Shown: in pieces, positions 22,723-35,013 of the stretch
Numbering within the stretch: the first letter of the stretch is position 1
Layout of the letters: each line of letters starts with the position of its first letter
DNA from: Ricinus communis
Lineage: Eukaryota > Streptophyta > Magnoliopsida > Malpighiales > Euphorbiaceae
Length of the DNA stretch: 64,000 bases
NCBI RefSeq assembly: GCF_019578655.1
Contig: NC_063259.1
Location: 10,280,001-10,344,000 of the forward strand
Direction: 5' to 3'
The notes under the pieces: model-generated
The model's database searches: none
What the model was told of the DNA's origin: nothing
The model's input: only the letters and a program-made list of their open reading frames with translations
Made by a program: the position numbers and the translations under genes

Positions 22723-24179
22723 TGAACGGGTTGTCGAAGCCCTTTAAAATAAATTACTGATTTTCCTAAACTAACTTGTAGAATAGTGAAACCAGGTCGA
22801 GTCCCAAGGGAACCAATGTGGATAGCTTCTCAAAGTAAAATAAAAGGGGGGGTTTTGAATGTTTGAATCAAAATTATAAATAAGCAGAAAATAATGAAGG
22901 CCAAATATTAAAGTAAATAAAAATCAATCTTAACAAATTTCCAATTCAAAAGTGCTAATTCCATCTAATTGTAATCATGATCATAGGCTAAAATATCAAT
23001 TCTTCTATTCAAGTACTTAGTCTACTTATTCGAAAAAGCGGCAACAAGTGTAATTCTCCTAATATAATTGACTCAAACCCAACATCCAAATCAAAACTTA
23101 CCATTAGTCAACTAGGCACGATAGCGTTCCATATCAACTTAATGATAGCATTAAGAAAAATGATAATGACTAAAGCAACATTAATTAATTGAGATAACTG
23201 CAATTGAAATAACCTTGTTCCTTTATTTTCCTAGAGCCTATCATGCAAGCTATGTAATTCGAATAAGCCGCAATCACACACACATGAGCCAACTCCTTGC
23301 TACTTGTGTTAATCGTTCATGACAATTACGGATCACAAACTTAAAGTTTAGCAATAGAAAAATCAATATCAAAGTTGAGTCGTCAGTTCAATCAATATCA
23401 ATAATTCATAAATAATAAGAACAAGAAATAAAGAATACTTGAATTAAAGAAGAATTATGTTAAGCACAAAGCCTCACAAAATCACAATTGGAATTTATTC
23501 ACTCTTGAATTAGAAACTAAAAACTTAGCCAGTCATGGTGGAGTAAGAATTCACAAGAATTGTAGAGAATAGAATAAGAATAAGAATATGAATGAATAAA
23601 AGTACTTCTAGCCGTCCTTATATAGGAAGTAAAACCCTAAACCCTAATAATAGAATCCTTATAAAAAAGAAATAAGCTTCCTATTTAATCTTATCCCTAT
23701 AAGGAAGGATAAGATTAAGAGTGATCTAAATAAATTAAAACCCTAAATACATGGAAGAAAGTTCTATTAATCCAACACTTCCAAAAATAAAGAAAATTAA
23801 CTAGGGATAGGTCCACCACAAATTAATCTCTGAAAATTTCGAAGCTCTCTTTCGCATCTTTTAGCAGCTCATGGACGCAAGGCGTGGTCATGCCTTATTG
23901 ACAGTAGTCTTCTACATAGATTTTTGCGGAGCTCATGGGCTGTAAAGCGTGGTCACGCCTTGTCGACAGTGGTCTTCTGTGCAGATTTCTGTATCTCCTC
24001 TAAAAGACTTGGTTTTTGACAAATGATGACTTAGAACATGTCTTTAGGCTGGATTTTGCTCCATCCTTGATATTTCATCACCTAAGTTAGAATAAACAGA
24101 ATTTCCATAATTAAGTACATTATTCAACCAAATCGCAAGGGAATTAAATACAATAAATATAACTATTTATGACCTATCA
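22723..24179 (-). repeat. Element B 5' LTR
   Basis: 1,457 bp, near-identical to 12161-13618. Contains TATATAA on minus (plus 23618-23624), a doubled telomere-like box (plus 23632-23647) seven bases upstream of it in sense, and two palindrome words at 23879-23896 and 23944-23961 in the U3 part. Confidence 0.95.
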
Positions 24180-24184
24180 CTTGT

Positions 24185-25148
24185 CTTTATGTTCCAACTC
24201 AAAAGTTTTCTGCGCTAAAGTGTCAATCACATCTAAAACAAAAACTAAGGATAAATCACTAGGATATCTCATGACATCATAGATATTAAATCTTATGATC
24301 TCATTATCAAATTCCATGCTAAGTGTGCCATCATGTACATCAATTTTTATTTTTGAAGTTTTAAGAAATGGTCTTCATAACAAAATTGATGTTGAGTTAG
24401 GAGAATTATCTTCTTCCATGTCAAGTACATAAAAATCTGCAGGAGATACCAATTCATTCAGTTGCACTAAAACATCCTCTAAGACACCCTCAAGATACAC
24501 AACCGGCCTATTCGCAAATTGTATAACAACACCAGTTTCTTTTAATTTACCATATTTTAAAGATGCACAAATTGAAAGAGGCATGACATTTATTGAGGCT
24601 CCTAAATCACACATCGCCCTCTTAATTTCAACATTGCCTATTTTACAAGGGATAGTAAACGTACCTGGATCCTTGCACTTGGGAGGTAGCTTTCTTTGAA
24701 GAATAGCCGAAACATTCTCACCCATATTTATCTTTTCTGTACCTTCTAACTTTTTCTTATTGGTGCACAACTCTTTGAGAAATTTAGCATAATGAGGTAC
24801 TTGCTTAATTGCATTGAGTAAAGGAATATTTACCTCAATTTTGCGAAATGTCTCAAATATCTCTTTTTCCTCTTCTTGTTTCTTAGATTTAGCAAATCTT
24901 TCAGGAAAAGGAGGTTTTGTCACCAATACCTTTTGTTTCTCGCTGTTTGGTACTTGAGATTGGTCGGTCTCTTGCGATGAGGTCGCCACTTCTTTTTCAA
25001 TCTCCTCTTCTAAGGCTTGCCCATGCCTTTTTGCATCATTAAATTCTTTCAATTCTTTTCCGCTTCTCAAGGTTATTGCACTAGCATTGTGCCTTGGATT
25101 GACAATTGTTTGTGATGGCAATTTAACTTGAGATTCTAATTTGCTCAC
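24185..25148 (-). pseudogene. Element C gag end and aspartic protease
   Basis: 25148-24375 holds the gag linker (SAITLRSGKELKEF), KIEVNIPLLNAIKQVPHYAK and the protease site IKRAMCDLGASINVMPLSIC (DLG triplet as in B). The frame stops at TGA 24375-24377, where B has a Gly codon (ILLGRPF), a single-base change. It then stays open to the B insertion at 24184. Confidence 0.9.
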
Positions 25149-26436
25149 TCAAGATGCCAATTGCCCTACTTGAGCCTCTAAATTTTGAATACTTGCTCTC
25201 GTTTCCTGTTGAAAACATTTGTATTATTAGCAAGCTCTTTAAACAATATCTTCAAGAGACATACCTTGCTTTACGGGAGCTAATTATTGGAAACTTCCCG
25301 ATCTTTGTTGGAAATTTTGATGAGAGTTTTGGAAATTTTGATTTCCTGATCCATAGGTAAGGTTAGGATGATCCCTATATCCTGGATTGTACATGTTTAA
25401 ATAGGGATCATACTTCTAGTTTGGAAATCCTCCAACCATGTTAACTTGCTCATTAGAGTCCTCTTGAAGTGTTGGACACATGTCGGTTGGATGACTTGGA
25501 TCGGTACAAATTCCATAAACTCTGGCTTTTGGTGCGTTTCTAAGGCCAATTGTTGAACAAGAGAGGTTAGTTTAGACAACTGAGTTTTGATAGAATTGCT
25601 CCTTACCTCATTCACTCTTCTTGGTGTTGAGTCTTGACCGAAGCCAAATTGTTGAGAGTTGGCAGCCATGATGGAGATCAATTCCCTAGCGGCTTGAGAA
25701 GTTTTGTTCACTATAGTGCCTTCACTAGCGGCATCCATCATTTTTCTCTCCATTTATTGGAGAGAAGGTGCTCGGTAATTCTATGTTGAAGGCAACTCGC
25801 GCATAATTTTTTGAACCGTTCCCAATATTCATGGAGAGTCTCCACATCTTTTTGCTTGATTCCACATATTTCCCTCCTTATACTTGTGACTCTTGAGGCG
25901 GGAAAGAACTTGTCAAGGAATGCTCTTGTCATATCCGTCCATGTGGTGATAGAACCGGATGGCAAATAGAATAGCCAATCCTTAGCTCTATCGGCCAATG
26001 AAAATGGAAATGCACGCATTTTGATTTGTTCTTCGGATACCCCTTGTGGTCTCATGCTCGAACACACCACATGAAATTCTTTCAAGTGTTTATGAGGATC
26101 TTCATTCTCAAGACTGCAAAAAGTAGGTAATAAATGTATCAAACCTGATTTTAGCTCAAAGGCTACCTCCAAATTGGGATATTGAATGCAAAGCGGTTGT
26201 TGGTCTACATTTTGTGCCGCCAATTCCCTTAGAGTTCTTCCTTGATTTTCCATGGTTTCTTCTAATTCAAAATCACTTGAAGAATCAACCAAGTCAAAAT
26301 TTGTTTCCAATTCCAGAGGTGTAGAAGGCGAAGAAGATTTTGAACGACGTTCTTTAGTCTCCTTCCTTATTCTTTTTGCGGTTTTCTCAGTCTCAGGATC
26401 AAATTCAAATTTTCCTGTATGAGAAGAACGAGACAT
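25149..26436 (-). pseudogene. Element C gag
   Basis: 26436-25738 (232 codons) starts MSRSSHTGKFEFDPETEKTA and holds the capsid-type region (SGLIHLLPTFCS, DPHKHLKEFHVVCSSMRP, LADRAKDWLFYLPSGSITTW, AFLDKFFPASRV). A short deletion near 25750 shifts the frame to 25753-25397 (MMDAASEGTIVNKTSQAARE). The zinc-knuckle equivalent reads YGICTDPSHPTDMC, so its first Cys is lost. Stops follow to 25149. Confidence 0.9.
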
Positions 26437-26468
26437 AAAAGAAATAAATCTAATTAAGGGACGCTAAT

Positions 26469-26486
26469 CCCCCGGCAACGGCGCCA
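26469..26486 (-). promoter_or_regulatory. Element C primer binding site (tRNA-Asp)
   Basis: On the minus strand TGGCGCCGTTGCCGGGGG, five bases after the 5' LTR end. The first 17 bases are the exact complement of the 3' end of plant tRNA-Asp, the primer used by Athila elements. Confidence 0.92.
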
Positions 26487-26491
26487 AAATT

Positions 26492-27825
26492 TGATGGGTG
26501 TCGAATCCAACAAAAATAAATTCCTATTCTTTAAAGAAAAACAACTTGTAAATAGTGACAAGTAGGGTCGAACCCACAGAGATTGGTAAGATTTATTTCT
26601 TTAACAAAATTCAAATAAAATTAGGGGGAATTTTAAGTTTGGAATCAAAACAAATTAAACTAAAAATCAATTAGAAGCAATAACAAAATTTGAGAAGATA
26701 AATCAATATGAGCAAACTCCAACCCAAGGTATAATCTTAGTTTTAATTCATTGAATTGATCATTAATGCAAATATAATTTCCAAATCCATTAATAAATTG
26801 GTGATAGTTATTGAGAAGCTTTAACAACCTAATTTCTCCTTAAATTTTCATTAATCAATGGAAGTCATTTGATTAATTCTCTTATTAAATAAACAACCCT
26901 AGAAAAGCTTCTAAGATTTAATTTACCAATAGCAATACAATTTAGAGAAATCCAATTCTAGCCAATAAATACATAAGATGAATTCATTTAGACTAGATCA
27001 TGTATCCACATAACATGGGTATGTTATTATACCACTAATCATTAGAATAATTAAACAATTACGGATTTAATATTCTAATTTGGGATAGACTATCTTGAAA
27101 ACTGAGTAATAGGCCTTTTTACATAATCAATAAAAATAGAATTCCTAATAGACATAGAAGATATATGAATATTAATAAATTTGAAAAAATAATGAAGAAC
27201 AATTAAATCTACCAATTTATATGAATTCAAACCTTAATTAACCTTGAGTTGGAAAGAAAAGAGTTCAGCCACACATAATTGTTGTAGAGAAAATAAAACA
27301 AAGAAGAAAGCTAAAACAATGAATGAAAAATATTCGTCTCAGAGTTCGTCTCTTCTTAACACTAAAACTCCTAATATATATCTTCTTATTCCTCCAAATA
27401 GGAAAACTCACCCCATAAGAGATAGTAGAAGTTGTGTCTAAATAGGAATCCTTCATTCCTAAATAAACCTTAAGTAATAAGGAGTTTTAGTGAATAAACA
27501 CTCTAAAAAATGAATTAAAAAGCCACATGGCAAATAATATCACTTTAAGCTTCTTTCCACAAAATTCAGATTTCTGGAAAACCCCATGGGCATGCTCTAA
27601 CTGAAGAGATCTTCTGCCATCTTTTCTCCCTTTTATCCAAAACTCTCCAAAGCATCAATCTTTATGAAAACTCATCAAATATCATCCTTTTGGCTTCATG
27701 TTGCATCAAAACATTCTGTCTAACATAAAAATCAATAATCACATTTAAGATCCACAATTAAGCATAAATACTCAATAATAATAAAGAAAATATAATAATT
27801 AATATGCATAAAATGCACATTATCA
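26492..27825 (-). repeat. Element C 5' LTR
   Basis: 1,334 bp, TG..CA in sense, starting TGATAATGTGCATTT on minus and ending GACACCCATCA. A TATA-like run is at plus 27372-27381. In U3, near plus 27588-27610, is a decayed palindrome (sense TTAGAGCATGCCCATGGGG) next to an AGAAGATCTCTTC segment. The open frames at 27244-27456 are chance. Confidence 0.93.
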
Positions 27826-27830
27826 ATGAT

Positions 27831-30800
27831 CCTTGTCATTAAAATGTCACTTATCGTTGCTCTTTGTGCATATACTAATTTTGAAAAAGTTAGTGAGTTT
27901 TTGATTTGTTGATTAATGATAAAAAGAAATATATTGAATCCTTTTTATTTGTGATTGATTTCATTTTTAGAATATTAGATTTTAATAATTTGATAAGAAG
28001 TGTAGTGATTTAGCTTCTAGTATTAGAGAATGTAGAGAAATAGATGACTGTAATTAATATTTTAACATACACCTAAAGTGTTTGTTCCTGAATAGTTTTG
28101 TTCTTTTGCTTTTAGAAAATTTTTAATGGGTGTGGAACTAATGGTTTGATATTGTATTCGAAACAATATATATCAAAATATATATATATATTATTTTTCA
28201 TACAACTTTAAGAAGAGAAAAAATTTGTTTGTAATTTTATTATTTTAATACGCTAGAGACTTTTATGTGCAGTGATACAAACATTATTGTTTCTTTTCAT
28301 TTCGATATTAGAAATATACAGTAAGAATGAGAAGCATAACGAATTTGTAAGACGATCAAAGGAAGAGTAAATTGATTATTATACAACTAGCAAAGAGAGG
28401 AGATGACATGAGGAATTAATTCATGACTTTCTCGCTAGTTATTCAATTTAATTCGATTTTTTTTTTTGTGATGGTGCTACCCATATATGGACAAATAATG
28501 AAATGACCATTTGAGTTGGCTAATAAATTGGATTAAATGAGATTATATTTTGCACTGATGATGTTTGATAATATGCTTATTCTAAGAAATTGGCTACACT
28601 TTTTGAATAGTAGCCAAGCTTACAGAGGCATATATACTAAAGGTACAAGCTCAAACCAAATATAGTTTCAGCTACTATTTATATTCTATATATAGCAAAT
28701 TTACATGAAACATTTATTAAAGTCTATAAAATATATACGATTTACTGTAATTTTTGCTTATATTTTTCTAAAGATATAAATATAGTAAGTGCATTATATA
28801 TAAGGAACATATATTAAAATAAATTGAATGTATTCCATAATATTGAATGAACACTGATATTATATCATTTGCTACTGGAAAAAATAAATTTTGGAATAAA
28901 AATATATTAAACAAATTAAAAATTTGATTAAGAATTATTTAACATATACTTAACATATAGCTAACATATATATTTTATATCTAATATATTATAAAATAAG
29001 TATAATATATATTATTTTTTAAATGTGTATCCTTTTATTTTTATAAGTATGGAGCGTATACCATTTTCGCCTACTAGTGGCCCTCTTTCTAAAAATTATA
29101 ATTATTTAAAGTAAACCATAAATATATGCAATGGATACTAAAATGAGTATAAATTATACCAATTTTTAAAGTTTACCATTTTAGTTTTCTATATTATATA
29201 TATATATGTATATATATATATTAAAATATTTCAGATATCAATTATATATTTAATATATTACATATTTTGTTGAATGGATATCATTTGCTTCTATTTTTTT
29301 AATTATATTATGTTATAAGTGTACAAAATATTTAATAATTTCATAGAATAAAAAAATAATTTCATAATGATATTTCTTAATATTTAATAATAGTGAGAGT
29401 TATTATATATAAACTCTAACTAAATCAATCAATTAAAACTAGTAATATATCAATTGCTATTAGAAGAAATAATTTTTAAAATTAAAATATTTAATTAAAT
29501 AAATTAGAATTTTGATTAATATCAATCTAACATATACCTAATATAGTACATTTATAAAAAAAAATTCTCTCTATAATGATTTTTTAAAAATTCTTTTTAA
29601 ATAAAATTGACTTATATGTAAAATAAATTATATTATTAATAAATTCAGCATGATTTAAATTCAATTTGTAATTTAACATTAATGATTCATAATACTTTTT
29701 AAAAATATTCAAATTTTTGTTAACATACCTTTTGCGTATATAAGTATACCGTTTTCTATATTTTTACAGAAAACATATACCACCTTTTTTTGTAATGATA
29801 TTAATTTATCAATTATAACTTAATTTTGACTAAAATAATTAAAGATCTATCTAAAAACTAAAATTGTTGATGAAATTATTGATATTTTATATATATATAT
29901 ATTTGAATGAATGAAAACTGAACTCTTAGATTTGATTTTTTTACTTAAATGATTGGTTTTATTTTTGAAATTATTTATGTCTACTTTTTTTTTCTTTCTA
30001 CTTAAGAAGGTTGCCTAACATGGAAAAGGGAGAGAAATAGAGAGACTTTTTGAGAGGATAGGGATGGCAGTATTGAAAGAGTTGGAGCTGGTGTGATATC
30101 CACAGTTCTTACACATATTCTTTAAAAAACTTTTAAGTTTTTAATATTTTTGAAAAAAAAAATTTTTACAATAAAAATAATAAATTTACCTTTTTACGAT
30201 ATTTATGAAAAATTCTCTAGATCATATAGTCCTTTTACATATTTGTTTTACGGTCATTGTGGGATGAAAACTGAATTATGTATATTTAGGTATTGGATTT
30301 TATTCGAAATTAATAAAATTGATTTGAAAAATATATAATTAGATTTCGATAAATTCATATTTAATTTTTTGTACATGTGATGGGTTAAAATAGAATTGAG
30401 TTTTTATTCATAGATACCCATTTAATATTAATATATTACTTATATCTTTAATTTAATTGATTTAAATTTTATTAATTTTTTTATTTAATTAATATTTTTA
30501 TTTCATTTGAATAAGTTCTTTATTAATTTAATTCTTATCTTTTGATTTCATGAATATTTATACATTAAATAATTTTATTCAACGAGTAGCCATTTATCAC
30601 TCAAATTTATTTATATAAACTGATTTCTAGCATAATGATATATGTTACTTGGTTAATACCGTAAAATATATTTATGAATATAATATAGTAATTGAATTGG
30701 GATAGATTTTAGGTAATTTACAACTATTATTGTTAGACTTTATTAACTATAATAATAATCTCTAAATCATTCACGAAAAACATGCAAATCATAAATATCA

Positions 30801-31395
30801 AAATTAAATTCTAATACCTAAAATTATCATGCCATAATTATTGAAGAAGTTTAGCTATAAATATTTGTCTCTATTATGAAAATTAATTTTTTTTTTTACG
30901 GAATGAATAATGGACGATGCCTGAAATAATAGGTATAGCATTTTTTAGCCAAACCTTTGAATTTCTTGAGATCTCATGCCTTCTATCTCTGATGGGTAGA
31001 GAAAAGAAGTTACCATATGATTTAAAGTATTAGGAACCAAAACCTAAGAGTTACTATATTTTGACCTAATAGGACTCCATTAAGCCTATATGGGGTAGAA
31101 AATAGTATCCATCCATTTAACCCATATACCCTAATCTAGAAGTCTCTAGGCTCTACATAAATGAATCACTTTAAATAAGTCCACTGATAAAATAGTTATT
31201 AATATAACTGTTATTAAATATATAAACCCATATGATAGAGATTAGAATCCTAACAATCTTCCACTTGGGCTATATATGAAACTTGAAACAATTATATCAA
31301 AATTCCTTATTAGTATATTGTCTTGCTATTAATTTAGATTTCCCTTTAGGTACTATCTGATCCATTTTCTCTATCAATATAAGATTATACCGCTT
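27831..31395. other. AT-rich stretch without recognisable genes
   Basis: Very high A+T with many TATATA runs; the only open frame is a 62-codon one at 30150-30338 that looks random. Around 31230-31260 the phrase AACAATCTTCCACTTGGGCT resembles sequence found in plant copia elements, but nothing coding supports it. Probably old, decayed repeats. Confidence 0.5.
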
Positions 31396-32910
31396 TTGTG
31401 GATATTAAAAGAAATGAAAAGGAAGTAGAGAGGAGAACTGGTATGTTGAATTGAGGTATGCTTGAGGACAAGCATAAATTAGGTGTGGGAAAATTTGATA
31501 GATCATAAATAGTTATACTTATTATGTTTAATTCCTTTACATTTTGATTGGGTAATGTGCTTAATTATGGAAATTGTGTTTATTCTAATCTAGGTGGTGA
31601 AATATCAAGGATTGAGTGGAATCCAACCTAAAGACAATGTTTTAAAGCATCACTTGTCAAAAATTAAGTTTTTTGGAGGAAGAGCAAAAATTAATACAGA
31701 AGGTCATTTTCAATAAGGCATGACCACGCCTTACAATCCGTGAGCTGCTGGAATCTGTAGAAGAGAATTTTGAATTTTCAAGTTAAATTCGTGGTGGACC
31801 CACTTTTATGTTATTTCTTAATTTTGGAAGTGTTGGATAAAGAAAACTGACTCCCATACTATTTAGGATTTTATTTGTTTAGATTACCCTTTATCTTATC
31901 CTTCCTTATAGGATTAAGATCATATAGGAAGTTTATTTCTTTTTGGATAAGGATTATCTTACTAGGGTTTAGGTTTGACTTCCTATATAAGGAGGCTAGT
32001 TCTACCAAGTAGAGGGGAGGCTGGATAATTTGAGATTATTAATATTTTTCTTCTATTCCCTACAATCCTTTTCTTATGAATTCTTACTCCACCATGTGTG
32101 GCTAAGTTTTTAGTTTCTGATTCAAGAGTGAATAAATTCCAATTGTGATTTTGTGAGGCTTTATGCTTGACAGAATTCTTCTTTCATTCAAGTATTCTTT
32201 ATTTCTTGTTTTTATTATTTATGAATTTTTGATATTGATTGAACTGACGACTCAACTTTGATATTGATTTTTCTATTGCTAAACTTTGAGTTTGTGATCC
32301 GTAATTGTCATGAATGATTGACACAAGTAGCAAGGAGCTGGCTCATATGTGTGTGATTGCGGCCTTTTCGAATTATATAGCTTGCATGATAGGCTCTAGG
32401 GAAATAAAGGAACAAGGTTAATTCAATTGTAACTATCTCGATTGATTAATGTTGGTTTAGTCATTCTTATTATTTTTAATGCTAGCACTGAGTTGATATG
32501 GAACGCTATCATGCCTAGTTGACTAATGGTAAGTTTTGATTTGGATGCTGGGTTTGAGTCAATTATATTAGGAGAATTACACTTGTTGCGGCTATTCCGA
32601 ATAAGTAGACTAAGTACTTGAATAGAAAAATTAATATTTAAGCCTATGATCATGATTACAATTGGATGGAACTAGCACTCTTGAATTGGAAGTTTGTTAA
32701 TATTATTTTTTATTTACTTTAATATTCAGCCTTCATTATTTTCTATTTATTTATAATTTGGATTCAAACATTCAAAATCCCCCCATTTTTACTTTACTTT
32801 GAGAAGCTATCCACATTGGTTCCCTTGGGATTCAACCTAGTTTCATTATTTCTACAAGTTAGTTTAGGAAAATCAGTAATTTATTTTGAAGGGCTTCGAC
32901 AACCCGTTCA
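31396..32910 (+). mobile_element. Element J: 3' end of a B-family element (internal tail plus LTR)
   Basis: 31396-31495 matches the reverse complement of the element B sequence just inside its 3' LTR, including CTTGAGGACAAGCATAAATT and a decayed purine tract (GGTGTGGGAAAATT). 31496-32910 is a complete LTR (1,415 bp, TGATAGATCA to CCCGTTCA), with TATATAA at 31984-31990 and one palindrome word at 31715-31732. It is more diverged from the B LTRs than they are from each other. Everything upstream of 31396 is lost, so it is a truncated element and not a solo LTR. Confidence 0.9.
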
Positions 32911-34310
32911 ATTGAGCAGGACCCACTATCAATTGGTACCACGGTCTGGAAAAATCTATCAAAGCTGAATGGCGCGATTTGTGCAATTCTCTTTTCAAGC
33001 AGTATGACTACAACACTCATCTAGAAGTGTCAATCAAGGATCTTGAATCCACTAAGCAGAAGTCAAATAATTCCTTCTCTGACTTCCTGACCAAATAGAG
33101 GAATAAGGCGGGACTGATGAAGAATAAGCCCTCTAAAAAGGACTAAGTTCGTATGATGGTTTGAAACATCCTTCCAGGATAGGTTGAAAGGTTACAAATG
33201 ATGAACCTTAAAAAACCTTTATGTATCCGTATAATGATGAGCTACAAGTCAAGGAGATAGAGAACGACAAAAGAAAAACTGTAAGGACCAGTGGAACAAC
33301 AAACTACCAGGCTAGAGGGAGTAGTAACATGGATGTAAATGTTGTGCAAAGATTGAGGAAGTTCTCCAACTTCAAACAACCACTCTCTAAGATCTTTGAG
33401 AGATTGGTTCAAAATGGCATGCTCCATCCTAACACCTTAAAGAACCCACCAAACTCAAAAATGCACCCAGATATAAGCCTAACACCTATTGTAAATTTCA
33501 CCAAGCACCGTGCCACTGTAATGATAACTGCATCTGATTAAAACATGAAATCTAGGATCTTATCAATTCTAAAAAGCTTACTAACCCTGACCAACCCAAC
33601 ACCAGAGCAAACCCCTTACCAAACTACAACACACACCATCCCTAAACTAAGTGTCCATGATCAACCTTGATTTCAGCGAAAAGGAGATCATGAACTCTTT
33701 TATAGACATACCCTAGACCAAGCTAGGAGCCAAACTAGATAGCCCCAAAAAACCTTTACCAAGCTGGAGGCACCACTATCCCTAGTGTTCTGACACTTAA
33801 AATGGAGCAAGAGGCTTAAGCCCCAATCGCCAAAAGACAGTCCTAAGCCTTATAATGGTTAGGATTGTGAGTATCACCAAGCCTTTATGCATGTGATAGA
33901 CTAGTGCAACTGTCTCAGGCACGAGGTTCAGGACTTAACTGACTCTTAAAAATAAGAGGTTGAACAACTTTCTTAGTATGAGTGTGAAGACCTGCTTGTG
34001 CAGCCCTTGGGCAAATATGATCTCAAGGTCAAATATTCGAGGCCACCCTCAGGCAATATTCAAATTGAGGATATTGTGCCAAGTGGTTGGGAATCAGATG
34101 ACGATCAAGCCACTTATGAGCCTTGTCTTCTAGAGGTTTGGAAAGAAGTAAAAAAGAAGTCGGTCATAGCTATCGACATCTACTACATCTCTAGGGGTGA
34201 ATGTGAAGTCCAAAAGCCGAGGCTAAGGACATCTAGGCCGGTAGTGATTCCGAAACTAAGCCAGCAGGTAAGGGTAAGGAAGCTAGAGTACAAGATCTAA
34301 AGCAAGAGAA
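32911..34310 (+). pseudogene. Element D gag fragments
   Basis: Capsid-type words occur in several frames: WYHGLEKSIKAEWRDLCNS, FKQYDYNTHLEVSIKDLEST, NSFSDFLTK. 33221-33541 follows, with FKQPLSKIFERLVQNGMLHP, and 33998-34300 with SGWESDDDQATYEPCLLEVW. Closely matches the gag of H (57280-59251). A deletion of about 43 bp relative to H lies at the very start, between two ACCCA words. Confidence 0.85.
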
Positions 34311-34508
34311 GTAAGCACTTGAAGATGGGGATGCCGTGTGGCTAGAATGGTGGAAGAATGAGAAGAAGACAACCAACATATGGGAACTACTAATGCATTC
34401 ATCGAATCATAAAAAGGCTATGATTTCAGGCCTTATTTGGTATAAGTGTTAGCACAGCAGCTACCTTTGAGGAGATGATCAAAATGCTAATCAACAAGAC
34501 CATCGGTA

Positions 34509-35013
34509 TTGATCACTTTATTGGATGAAGACCTACCACTTGAGGGAAGAGATCACAATGAGTCGCTCTTTATAGTAGCAAAAGTAAAAAGGAAGAGAAC
34601 CCCATGTGTGATGGTGGAAGACAGGTCAGCTATCAATGTATGTCTTTCTCGCATACTCCCTAAACTAGGGCGAATGACAATGTATGTCTTTCTCGCATAC
34701 TCCCTAAACTAGGGCGAATGACCTAAAACTATCAGACATGATAACAAGGGCCTATGACGAGACTAAAAGAGATCTGGAAGGAACATTTTAAGCACTGGTG
34801 AAGATAGGTCCTGTTGAATCTTGGGTGGAGTTCATCATCTTGGACATTCTAGTAACTTTTGCACTATTATTAAGAAGACCATGGTTCCATGCCCTGGGAG
34901 GAGTCTCTTCTATAGTACATCAGAAGGTAAAATTCCCTTATGAAGGCGATATCATTGCCATCAACGTCGAAGGTGGTAAGGTTATCTCAACAATCCAAGA
35001 AGTCGTCAAATAG
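34509..35013 (+). pseudogene. Element D aspartic protease remnant
   Basis: 34509-34712 begins LLDEDLPLEGRDHNESLFI and reaches the active-site region VEDRSAINVC, where Tat elements normally have an intact DNG/DTG triplet; it is destroyed here. 34798-35013 holds the C-terminal part (KIGPVESWVEFIILDI, RRPWFHALGGVSS, HQKVKFPYEGDI). A 44-bp duplication lies between. Confidence 0.82.
34635..34722. repeat. Exact 44-bp tandem duplication in the element D protease
   Basis: 34635-34678 is repeated at 34679-34722 without visible change (unit begins AATGTATGTCTTTCTCGC). 44 bp is not a multiple of three, so it also shifts the frame. Confidence 0.93.

Larger units (their letters stand above)
12161..24179 (-). 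mobile_element. Element B: Athila-type Ty3 retrotransposon nested in C
   Basis: A full-length 12,019-bp element with two near-identical LTRs (22723-24179 and 12161-13618), both TG..CA in sense, flanked by CTTGT at 12156-12160 and 24180-24184. Sense order on the minus strand: 5' LTR, primer site, gag, protease, RT, RNase H, integrase, palindrome array, post-pol ORF, about 1.5 kb of 3' untranslated sequence with an inner purine-rich motif, polypurine tract, 3' LTR. Coding regions carry several stops and frameshifts but are much better kept than in C, and the LTR pair looks more alike than in C. It is the later insertion by position. Confidence 0.95.
6804..27830 (-). mobile_element. Element C: Athila-type Ty3 retrotransposon (outer element, interrupted by B)
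   Basis: Element sequence runs from 6809 (TGATGGGT) to 27825 (ATTATCA on plus). It is flanked by the same five bases, ATGAT, at 6804-6808 and 27826-27830, a target-site duplication. It is read on the minus strand. Without the 12,019-bp element B and one copy of its 5-bp duplication it is about 9.0 kb. Order in sense: 5' LTR, tRNA-Asp type primer site, gag, protease, [B], RT, RNase H, integrase, post-pol ORF, truncated 3' LTR. Lineage call rests on the primer site, the Athila-style DLGA protease, the gag type and the post-pol ORF. It carries stops, frameshifts and deletions throughout, so it is defective. Confidence 0.93.

Noticed and set aside
26469..26486. tRNA-Asp-like sequence as a tRNA gene
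   Set aside because: Only the 3' 17-18 bases match, next to an LTR; it is a primer binding site. The same holds at 22701 and 60730.
28140..30900. MITE or other DNA transposon in the AT-rich stretch
   Set aside because: Many TATATA runs give trivial inverted repeats; no terminal inverted repeat pair with a target duplication could be fixed by eye.
31496..32910. Solo LTR
   Set aside because: 100 bp of matching internal sequence including the purine tract precedes it, so it is a truncated element.
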